Origin: Rhodocollybia butyracea
Taxonomy: Eukaryota; Basidiomycota; Agaricomycetes; Agaricales; Omphalotaceae
Direction: 5' to 3'
Length of the DNA: 64,000 nucleotides
Assembly: GCA_015501585.1 (NCBI GenBank)
Contig: JADNRY010000032.1
Span: forward strand, 248,001 to 312,000
Under the pieces are notes generated by a model that worked only from the letters and a program-made list of their open reading frames with translations, was not told where the DNA came from and did no database searches. Shown here one piece after another: positions 56,201-64,000 of this stretch. The translations under genes were made by a program, and so were the position numbers. Numbering within the stretch: position 1 is the stretch's first letter; each line of letters begins with the position of its first letter.

Positions 56201-56954
56201 TCATGCCATCGTCACTTTGTAATCCATGTGCCTCCGGAAAAAATCATAAGCCTTTTTAAGGATACTGCTAGGATGAGGCTCCTTAATCTGACCCATCACT
56301 ACCACCCAACCTTTTACCGGCGCAAATCTCGTCAGAAACTCGTAATATGCGTCACCCAGGTGAGCCATGACTTCCTGTGCGCGGTGGTTGGGTACGTCGG
56401 GTAGGATATAATACACCTCATATGCGTGCCCCACATGCTCCTCAAACTGCTCGTCGGAGAGAAGATCGGTGTTGGAGACAACCCCGCCGAAATCAAAATC
56501 CTTAGCGTCAGCGACAACCCCACCAAACGCTAAGCTGCGGTCCTTCGTTGGGGTGATGGCATATCCATATCCATAGGACCGCTTCATTTTCGTACAAAAG
56601 TTATGTCCTGTGAGTTTGTAAAAGATCATGCTCGAGGGGTCAAGTTCCTTCAAGTTGTAGCCCTCCGCGATCAGTTGTATGTGCTCCGGTTCCACTTGGC
56701 CATCCTCGTTCTTCTTCGCCAGGATACTAATGGATGTCCGAACTTGTTCTTTCGCTGCATTGGTTGTGAGTTGTACTTTGTCACCGCGTTCGTCGAGTAC
56801 TTGCACGAAATATGTGTGTGGGTTTCCCTAGTTTTGGTATAGTCAATAAACCGGAATCGGCGCATCATGAATGTCTTACCAGCGGCATAGCACACGCAGG
56901 GGAAATGAGCAACGCGAGGAGGACAAAGCCCAGCGAGTGATGTGCGAAGAACAT
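56201..56954 (-). CDS. Small secreted protein, family copy H (intact)
   Basis: This is a two-exon gene of about 233 residues. Exon 1 from ATG 56954 encodes MFFAHHSLGFVLLALLISPA then CAMPL, a signal peptide. A 52-base intron (GTAAGACATTCATGATG to AAACTAG) joins in phase 0 to exon 2: NPHTYFVQVLDERGDKVQ, FYKLTGHNFCTK, YGYGYAITP, LAFGGVVADAKDFDFGG, FLTRFAPVKGWVVVMGQIK and an end FFRRHMDYKVTMA that matches copy D (NKVTMA). Between D and H more than half of the mature residues agree in my reading. No known domain. Predicted secreted, function unknown. Confidence 0.8.
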
Positions 56955-57438
56955 TGAGGGAGATGATGAGATACAGCTGTGTGAGAGGAGCGTTGGGAAT
57001 GTCGATGAGATGCGAGCAATAAAGCGGGGCGATACGAGTGAACTGAACCAGCAGTTGGGGGGAAGTGTTTGCTTTTTGGGTCGTTTATATCCTCAGTGCA
57101 ATGGGCGTATGTATGTATGACGAGTTGGCACATTGCCAGCTTACAAAACACAGCAAGCATGGAGCGGACCAAGCCCAGACAAACTGTATTGCCCGAAATA
57201 GAAGGGGACCACGCTATTACTTTGATAGCCGATGACCCTAAGACTCGTAAGAGTTGGAGACGAGTTTTTTTTTTCGGGCTCTTTTCTTCCGTGTGTACTA
57301 GTGCGTATGCGTAAGTACACGGTGAAACCAATCGAAGAAACCAATCGAAACAAACACCTCTGACGGGACAGCACTTATGGAGTTCAAATGTTCAACGTTG
57401 AAGAAAACTATCGTGCAAATCCTGTAAAAAGGCATATA
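56955..57438 (-). promoter_or_regulatory. Conserved upstream region of copy H
   Basis: The minus strand near 57075-57095 reads GGATATAAACGACCC and CAAACACTTCCCCCCAACTG, matching other family promoters. From 57180 to 57340 is the spacer shared with 55320-55480. No other gene. Confidence 0.5.
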
Positions 57439-57925
57439 TCACATCCTTGAGTTGGTAGGCTTTTCGAGCATCAAACTGCCCGGAACGTAAGGGTAGATAG
57501 AAGGTGCAATGTAATAGCCATCATGGTAGGTGTCGGCAATAACTGTACCGAAGGATAACCACTGGGGTAACGACATACCCACATAGTAATAGTATGTTTG
57601 GGACGACAGAAGTGGCCTCCCATGAACTTGTATCAAGCAAGCTTGCGGGGCCGACCGGGGGGTGTATAACTTCATGTTCTTTAGATCAACTGCTCCATCT
57701 CCCACTGCGATGCCAATTTCAAGGTGCTTCCACGCTTCGGTTGTGAATCTTCCTTTGTTACCGTTTTTATCAAACGATTGCGCTGTATAAGTACGTGGTG
57801 CCAAATGCTTTCTAATCTAATTTGAATAAAGTGAAAGTCATGATCATGTGTATAACTTACCGGCAGCGCAGCACACGCAGGGGAAAATCAAATGAGTACC
57901 GTGAGCAGGCTGAAAGCCAACGATT
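57439..57925 (-). pseudogene. Secreted-protein family copy I, truncated at its start
   Basis: Exon 2 is open: RTYTAQSFDKNGNKGRFTTE, HLEIGIAVGDGAVDLKNMKL, YYYYVGMSLPQW, LSFGTVIADTYHDGYYIAPS and LEKPTNSRM. Upstream, after a GTAAGTTATACACATGATC...AAATTAG intron, the signal-peptide exon survives only from its middle (FSPACAALP-like sequence with an indel); its ATG end is missing where the repeat-array DNA begins at about 57925. Probably not expressed as a secreted protein. Confidence 0.65.
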
Positions 57926-58115
57926 ATGCTGTTCAAAAGTGTGAATAATTACATTGTCATTTTCTCGCAAGTTGTATCATACAATTTCTCGCAAGTTCAA
58001 ATAAGTGTCAATTTCTCGCAAGTTGTATTCAAGTTTACTTTATTTCTCGCAAGTTCGGCTAAGTGTCTATTTCTCGCAAGTTCTGACATTCAAATTGGTC
58101 AATTTCTCGCAAGTT
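57925..58115 (+). repeat. Array 1 of spaced TTTCTCGCAAGTT repeats
   Basis: After TATGCTGTTCAAAAGTGTGA come six copies of TTTCTCGCAAGTT in the same direction, separated by unlike spacers of about 10-20 bases. The same leader (TATGCTGTTCAGAAGTGTGA) precedes array 2 at 59365. Confidence 0.9.
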
Positions 58116-59364
58116 AGTTTTCAGGGCCGGTTAGTTATGTAACTTACCATATCTGGTAGAGCCAGGTCTCGACTCTGTCATGTGACTAGTGACATGACAA
58201 TATGACCGTGACCTCGGGTGATCACCGATCGGCCGATGGCTATCCCGCTGGCAAGTGGTCAAGTCTAGGGTTGAGGGAATAACTACCTCGGAGGTTCGCA
58301 ACCTGGGTCAAACCTGGAGCCTAGCAGAGGGGTAGTTGCAAACAGGTTGCGAACCATTCCAAACCTGTCACGTGATGACATAATACCTATATTTTTCCAG
58401 GCGCGCTGCGCGCGCGTTGTGCTCTAATGGATGTTACTGTGCTGTGCACTCAAGGAATGTTACTACTAGTATTAAGTGATAAGAATAGAACTTTGTTAGT
58501 CAAAGCTCAATGTGAAATCGTTACTCGGCTCGTATCATCCACTTCACGTACCAACAATGATCCTAGTATACACCAGCAATTGTTGAGCAATAGAACCTCC
58601 AGGTTTACCACCTCTTCATCAACACTTTGCCTTTTCAGTTCAAAAAATACCGCACATGCCACATACTGAAGCTCTTCGACTTCTGGAGAATCCATGGCGG
58701 GAGACAATGTTCATGCAAGCTGATTGCTGAGCGCTGAGCAAGGCGGATGGGCGCCGCGCTATTGTTATAAACTAATGACTGATGGCCGTGGCCTGTATGT
58801 CATTTTGCTCAAGGTAAGTACACGTGATGGTTCACTACCCCCCACTGAACTTGGCTCTGGGTAGGGGGAGGTTCGGAACCTCAAAAGCACGTGACCGCGG
58901 GTCAAACCTAGGTTATTCCCTCAACCCTAGTCAAGTCCCTCTGGTGCAACTGAGACTCAGGCAAGCATTCATTCAGTTGCCAAGTGACACAGCTTAAGGA
59001 CATTTCGAGCTGGCAGTTTTTCTCTTTTTATCACCAGTTTGTACAAGCAAAACTTGAGCTTGACTTGAGCAAAACCCCTTACTGCCAATGTTCACTCCTT
59101 TTCTTACCATAGTATCTACTTGTACATGTAACCATATGCCTCACATTTCAATCTCATGGGCCATCAAGGCCGGTTTTGGCTATCCATGCCAGCAAACTTG
59201 CGAAGACAATCAAGAAGATGATTAGATTCAATGGTGGGCGCTTAGCCGTAGGCTTCTCACGTATATCTTATCCTCCAGATCAGATATGCCTGAAGATGAG
59301 ATATGATATGATACAATATGATTACACGGCTCGCTCAGCCATTCGATCAAGCAGGATAGCCGAA
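58116..59364. other. Stretch between the two arrays, no clear gene
   Basis: It holds the inverted-repeat element at 58265-58930. Outside it I see only short open stretches and a GCGCGCTGCGCGCGCG motif near 58405 inside the element. No protein recognised. Confidence 0.4.
58265..58930. mobile_element. 666-bp inverted-repeat element (MITE-like)
   Basis: The ends are CTAGGGTTGAGGGAATAAC and its exact reverse complement (19 of 19). TCAAGT flanks both sides (58259-58264 and 58931-58936), a 6-bp target duplication. More imperfect inverted matches follow inside (GGTTCGCAACC against GGTTCGGAACC; GGTCAAACCTGG against GGTCAAACCTAGG). The 80-codon open stretch at 58427 has no recognisable content. Confidence 0.85.
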
Positions 59365-59550
59365 ATACCCGAGTATGCTGTTCAGAAGTGTGAATAAATA
59401 CATAGTCAATTTCTCGCAAGTTCATTTTCTCACAAGTCCAATTTCTCGCAAGTTCAACTTTTCCCACATTTTCTCGCAAGTTGTTCTTCATTTTCTCGCA
59501 ACTTCCGTTCATTTTCTCGCAACTTCAAATTTTCACATACATTTTCTCAC
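59365..59550 (+). repeat. Array 2 of spaced TTTCTCGCAAGTT repeats
   Basis: About six copies in the same direction as array 1, some with changes (TTCTCACAAGTC, TTCTCGCAACTT), after the shared leader TATGCTGTTCAGAAGTGTGA. Spacers differ in sequence and length. Confidence 0.85.
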
Positions 59551-59907
59551 CAAAGCCTCTGAAAGCCCGTAGTACTTATCTTTACACTTCAAGTAATTGA
59601 TTAAACCAAGTAAACTAAACTAAAAGGCAATGAGCAACTGTCTAAACTGTCCAGTAAATATGCATAAGAAGTAGACTAGGGAAGGTTCAACGATTAATAG
59701 ACTAGGTATGGATTGAAGCTGGGGGAAGGAGAAGCTGAACGAGCGTATCTGAATGCAAAGATCGTGCAGGTAACTGCAGCTTTGTATGGTGAGTACAAAG
59801 CGGATATGAGTAGTGAAAATGAGCGAGATTGAACTGTTGAAAGTTCAGGAATCAGTGAACGCTGTCCAAGGCATATTTGTAAGTTATAAGAAAGGCAAAC
59901 GGAACCC
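59551..59907. other. No gene seen; 3' flank of the next gene
   Basis: AT-rich sequence without a supported reading. It should contain the 3' end of the minus-strand gene that stops at 59908. Confidence 0.35.
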
Positions 59908-61644
59908 TCAAAAATTGAAGTCAATGGGTTTCGTCCCCCAAGTTGTGTACTGGTGGCTATACACCTTGTAATCTGGACTCCAATGGTCAGATCCTGGTGA
60001 AGGCGCTGCTTCTGGAGTCATAGGACGGCTAGCGGCACCATTGTTCTTATCACTGGAGCCACCATCTGAGCCAGCAGCATCATCTGTGGCCCCACTTGTG
60101 CCAGGAGCATCAACAGGCTCTATATACGAAAGATGAATTATGACGATGGCTTGCCTGAACTAAGAGAGCATACTGACCTAATGTATCATCTTCGTTGTCA
60201 GAGTCAACGGTTAGATCCAAGGTTTCTGTGAATAAAAAACCAATGAGACATTGAAACAACCGCCCCCGTTGGCTACGAAACTCACCAAGGATGACTTTTT
60301 GCTTCTTGCGTGGATGAATCGGTGATGGATCGGGCGAGCTTGTCAAATGTGTTACCACTTCCTCTTCAGAGCCAGATGACTCTATGCAAGCACATTTTCG
60401 ACTGTTTCAAACACTTCTGCGAGGCACAGGAGGGCTAGTTCCCCTTTCTGAGGGATCATCTCTGCTGCTGTCATCGGGATGCTGTGTAAGGATATCGTCC
60501 CAGCCATCTACTTCAATGATTTCGTGTCCATTCTTGTCTACAGCGTCCTCTGCCAATGCCTTGAGGTCTTTAGGATTAATCGCTGTACGTGATGCTGCGT
60601 TTATGGTTCAGTGAACAGACTAAAGTTGTTGTAATGATCGACTTACTAAACACCAATACAGATCCTCGCCACCCTGCAGTGGGTCTCCGAGAATATTGCC
60701 GAGCAGCATCACCGTTAGGAATAGTAAGGCTGGTTAGTTGAATACGGCGGTCTTGGCGTGTGCATAAAAGAACAGAGGGTCGTCCTCTCAAATCATTTTC
60801 TCCTTCTTCCATCAAGAGCTGAATCGCTGGAAGCTCCTCTACGAGTTTCTCGAGCACCGTTTCCTTGTCCCACACCATATCAAACTCAATCCCAGTGGTA
60901 GAGTTGATCACTGCAAGACCTTGATTCTGATACACCTGGAGAGAAACCAAGGTAAGGATGTGTGTGCCGTTGACTTTCTTTGGGAGAGCAAAGTAGCGAC
61001 TTCCCAGCTGGACAGCATGGGCCGCAGCGGCATCTTCGTTATCCTACAACATAAGAGCAAGAGGTGAGAATTTTGTTTGTGAAACCATATAATACACATG
61101 CAACAGCGATAATGCCTTCAGGTAAGCAAAGGATTGATTCCACCAAGAAGGTAGTACTTTGAGCCTTCTACGAGAATAAGCAATTGGCCGTATGAAAAAA
61201 CACTTATGAAAGACTTACTGCCTTTCCTTTGCCCTTTTTAGAACCAGAGACACATCTTCCCCCTACCATCTTGGATGGCTTCTGCTTGGGACGAAGTCCG
61301 CATGACGTTTCTGCCTGAGCTGTAGCATACTCGTCATCACTGTCTGGGATAGTTTCAGGCTTCACAAGCAGCTTGTTGGTGGTCAAGCTATTAATGAGAG
61401 CATTGGTGTCCTTGTCTTCAGTAAACTTTCGAAGCTTATTCATAGTCAAATGTGAGTTTAAAACCTCTGAGTCGGTACTTTCGTCCTTAGCGTCGTCGCT
61501 GGGAGGAGCAAGTGGACCACGGCCACGATGGCCTTTGCGCCCTGTGGAGTTCCGTGGTTTGGGGCTGTTCTTGTGATAAGCACTACTGGTTGTTTTTGTG
61601 GAGAGCTGTTTTCTCCGATTTTTTAAAGGGCTGCCTGTGCCCAT
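59908..61644 (-). CDS. Nuclear-looking protein with SUMO-interaction-like motif
   Basis: The family is not recognised. Reading from ATG 61644: a basic N-terminus (GSPLKNRRKQLSTKT, STGRKGHRGRGPLAPP), an acidic patch with IPDSDDEYATAQAE, then after introns a folded-looking part (FLVESILCLPEGIIAVA, AVQLGSRYFALPKKVNGTHI, VYQNQGLAVINSTTGIEFDM, VEELPAIQLLMEEGENDLRG, ARQYSRRPTAGWRGSVLVF), NPKDLKALAEDAVDK, and a C-terminal part with ETLDLTVDSDNEDD, which fits the hydrophobic-plus-acidic pattern of SUMO-interacting motifs. It ends TTWGTKPIDFNF before TGA at 59910-59908. Seven or so exons with short introns read without internal stops. It lies directly downstream of the Tet/JBP-like gene in the same direction. 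The role is unknown; nuclear location is inferred. Confidence 0.6.
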
Positions 61645-61821
61645 GTTAAGTCAAGAAATGAAAGAAAGGAAATGTGTGATGGCATGGGATTTGTTAAATT
61701 GAACCTTTAGACCTGGAGTCCAGATCATAGACCTTTTCGAGCTCACAGAGCTGAATGAGTGTTTAATTCACCAGTATATACTTATAGCTATTTCTAATTA
61801 CAAAGTACAAGTACGAACTAA

Positions 61822-63666
61822 CTAGTTACCCTTCCAGTTACCTGCTTGAATATCAGCCCATTTTGAGAACTTACGCAGTCCGCTCTCCCACCTCTCTCGT
61901 CGCTCAGTGTTGCGTTTCGAGCATTGAGATGCAGTAGCATGAGCCTTGAAACGAATGTTGCTTCGAAAGCCGTTCTCAACCCAGCGGAAAAGTCCTGCAG
62001 AGGAGTATTGAACAAAGGAGTAACGCTCCTCGCCAGAAGCAACGGGGACATTGGAGTGCACAAGGAGAGCTGAAGGGATAAGGATGGTTGAGCCTGGCGG
62101 GAACCTGATGTAAAGCCCAAGGTCCCAGAGTATAAGATGCCCTCCCCGCGTGTAGTCAAACTTGCCCAAGGCTGTGATGGAGCACCAGCCAAAGCAAAGG
62201 TTTGCAGCGTCGACGTGAGGGAAGGTGATGGATTGGGGGCCAAAATTGATTGTGCATGCTGCCCATGCGTTGTTTCGAAACAGACGACGGAGGTTTGGAT
62301 TCCACTCAAAGAGCTTATCCAGATTAGCCGTGCAGTAGATATAGCACCGATATGCGTAAGCCATGAAAAGGGCTAGTGTTTACATCAGGGTTTTGCCAAA
62401 AATTGAAGGCTAACACTCACAGTTGGCAAAGCCAGATATCCGTGCAAAGCAGTTGAGGCTGAGGAGGGCAGACATGATGCCGAACGCTGCTGCGTTTGTT
62501 TGCTTCAAATTTCCTGGCTCCTAGGGAAGGAGTTAGCCAAGAACGATCTGTGAAGAGCGAAGGCTTACCTGCGGTCCTCCCCCAAAACTCACGCCGAAGG
62601 CAACGGCGGGACAGTCAGCATGGCGGTGGTTTGTTTGCTTTTTGCTGAACGTCAGATCCTTGCGAGCTTCCCGAATGGCTTCGGTGGCCGGCTCGTTGAC
62701 TGTCTCCAGCCAGTTGGTGTCTTGCGGGTTGCCGCCAACAACCCCGGTAACAACACCGTCGGAATCAAGAAGCGCGTATGTTTGTCTAAACGGAGGCTGA
62801 TGAGATGTAATAACAATATAAGCTGAAGAAACACGCACCCAGATTCCGCAACAAGTTCAACCAGTCCTTGCGCCTCAAGCTCTGCAGCCGAGCTATGAAC
62901 ACGGTCAAGCTCCTGCTTTTTTCCTGTGTAGCCGCCTGAGCCGATCTGAGCCTCCTCCATCAGAGAAAAGCCCTGCAGTGTGAGTGACGCTGAGGACAGC
63001 ATGCATTGCTGAGCATGCTCAGAGACCTCCCGTTGTCTATCCCCAGCCTTTTCAGCACGAAGAAGCTTCCATTTCTCGCGATTTTTGGAATCCTTGGCCA
63101 CGTTCTTCTCCTTCTTGGTGCGATGAGGGCCAATCTCGCCGCGTAAGCCAGCCAGAAGAGGCTGGAACGAAGACGGAGGCTTGGGAATGAGGTCAAGGAG
63201 GGAGCGGTACGGCGAGGTGTTACCCACGGCAGGATTCACATGAGCGAGCGGGCCATCGAGCTGAGAAGCGCGTCTGCCGTTGGCTTGGGAAGTGGATTTG
63301 GGGCTGAGGAGGTTTTCCGACTGGAGGCTGGGCAGGCTGTTGACTTCCGGGTTGTCCTGGAGATCAGTGGACGTTTCGGCCGCTTCCTGCGCACGTATCT
63401 GCTCCGAAAGTCGTTCTGTAAGCCTGAACGGCCTCCTGGTGTGTACAGGCTCCATAGCCTGAGCTTTGAGTCCATCGATGCCCCAAGGCGAGTATTCACG
63501 TCCAGTTCGTGTCCCTAAGAAGCATCGTCAGAATGTTGCGCAGCTAATAGGATACACGTAGATGTTCTCCTGGTGTTGAGCGAAAAGCTCGATGCCCCAA
63601 ACGCAAAAGGCTGCCAACAGTTTGGCTCCAAAGTAGGACCCTTCCTGCCAGCGCCACCCGTTGCAT
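61822..63666 (-). CDS. Tet/JBP-like 2-oxoglutarate/Fe(II) dioxygenase
   Basis: Tet/JBP enzymes oxidise 5-methylcytosine or thymine in DNA using Fe(II) and 2-oxoglutarate. Five exons read in frame from ATG 63666 (breaks near 63558/63514, 62839/62785, 62569/62520 and 62420/62372). An N-terminal block YSPWGIDGLKAQ and RRPFRLTERLSEQIR is followed by a basic linker, QTYALLDSDGVVTGVVGG, then FGVSFGGGPQ, FARISGFANS and the catalytic domain: FPHVDAANL holds the HxD iron ligands, FGWCSITALGKFDYTRGGHL follows, IRFPPGSTILIPSALLVHSN holds the distal histidine, and ERYSFVQYSSAGLFRW holds the arginine that usually binds 2-oxoglutarate. All key residues are present. Fungal Tet/JBP genes are expanded in Agaricomycetes and often lie with transposons. 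Activity on DNA is inferred. Confidence 0.82.
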
Positions 63667-64000
63667 CTGGGAACATATAACGAGCATACAGACACACAGG
63701 AAAGAAAGAACAGAGAGATAAAAAAACCATGCTTACCCATGAGAAGAAAAGGAGGCCGTGTTGTGGTTGTAGTTGAAGGTTGAAGAGAGAACAGTCAACG
63801 TGATTGCCTGTAGCGCCCGATGTCACCTGATGTGACAGCGCATGCACTCAGAACGAGAACAGCGACACAATCGCCTTATCATGACTGGCTCGGCCGCCCC
63901 ACCTTTTTATAAACATTGGAGAGCAACCGTTGAAGGTTGTGCTAAATACTTTCACTGAAGATCTAGCCATCTAACTTTTTCACTGCCATATTAACTAGAA
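63667..64000 (-). promoter_or_regulatory. Promoter and leader of the Tet/JBP-like gene
   Basis: On the minus strand CCAATGTTTATAAAAAGG (about 63903-63920) joins a CCAAT motif to a TATA box about 240 bases before the chosen ATG. A possible 5' intron runs from GTAAGCATGG (near 63737) to GTTCCCAG just before the ATG. An upstream in-frame start cannot be excluded. Confidence 0.5.

Noticed and set aside
58400..58420. CpG-island or Z-DNA switch at GCGCGCTGCGCGCGCG
   Set aside because: A single short run inside a mobile element; no gene start nearby.
57925..59550. CRISPR-like array
   Set aside because: Spaced repeats are present, but the genome is eukaryotic with introns, the core is only 13 bases, spacing is irregular and there are no cas genes.

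Overview
This is a eukaryotic nuclear window, almost certainly from a mushroom-forming basidiomycete (Agaricomycetes). Genes are split by many 45-60 base GT-AG introns. The mobile elements (chromodomain Ty3/gypsy, Plavaka, DUF6532, integrase-core remnant) and a Tet-like oxygenase gene are of types expanded in Agaricomycetes. I cannot name the species. No bacterial or organellar signal was seen. Exon boundaries inside long genes were worked out by hand and may be off by a base or two.

Left third (1-19.3 kb), mostly cellular genes: the end of a dienelactone-hydrolase-family gene; a 917-residue unidentified protein; a dead and an intact copy of the TRAPP subunit gene TRS33/TRAPPC6; an intron-dense OPT-family oligopeptide transporter; and a 1266-residue Rgp1-like protein (partner of Ric1 in the Ypt6/Rab6 exchange factor). 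A segment carrying a two-way promoter was duplicated (3.93-5.13 and 7.57-8.88 kb). Each copy kept the opposite gene.

Middle and right (19.3-58 kb), repeat-rich: a family of small secreted proteins occurs about nine times, always on the minus strand. Exon 1 encodes the signal peptide, exon 2 the mature protein, and the upstream region with a TATA-like box is also conserved. Three copies look intact (6.6-7.2, 24.6-25.4 and 56.2-57.0 kb); the others are split, frameshifted or truncated. Together with the Rgp1 gene the family was duplicated as a block, giving two decayed Rgp1 copies (45.8-47.7 and 52.2-53.6 kb).

Mobile elements: an 8.7 kb chromodomain Ty3/gypsy element with LTRs differing at only two positions but several in-frame TGA codons; a decayed Plavaka transposon with a divergent DUF6532 gene and a coiled-coil gene, nested in an older element with inverted ends; a foldback element inside the Plavaka gene; several short inverted-repeat elements; and an 11-bp minisatellite.

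Right end (58-64 kb): two arrays of spaced TTTCTCGCAAGTT repeats flank a 666-bp inverted-repeat element. Next come two minus-strand genes, a nuclear-looking protein with a SUMO-interaction-like motif and a Tet/JBP-like 2-oxoglutarate/Fe(II) dioxygenase. The pattern of CGA-to-TGA stops in the elements fits deamination of methylated CpG, and the neighbouring gene may encode a 5-methylcytosine oxidase. That link is inference.
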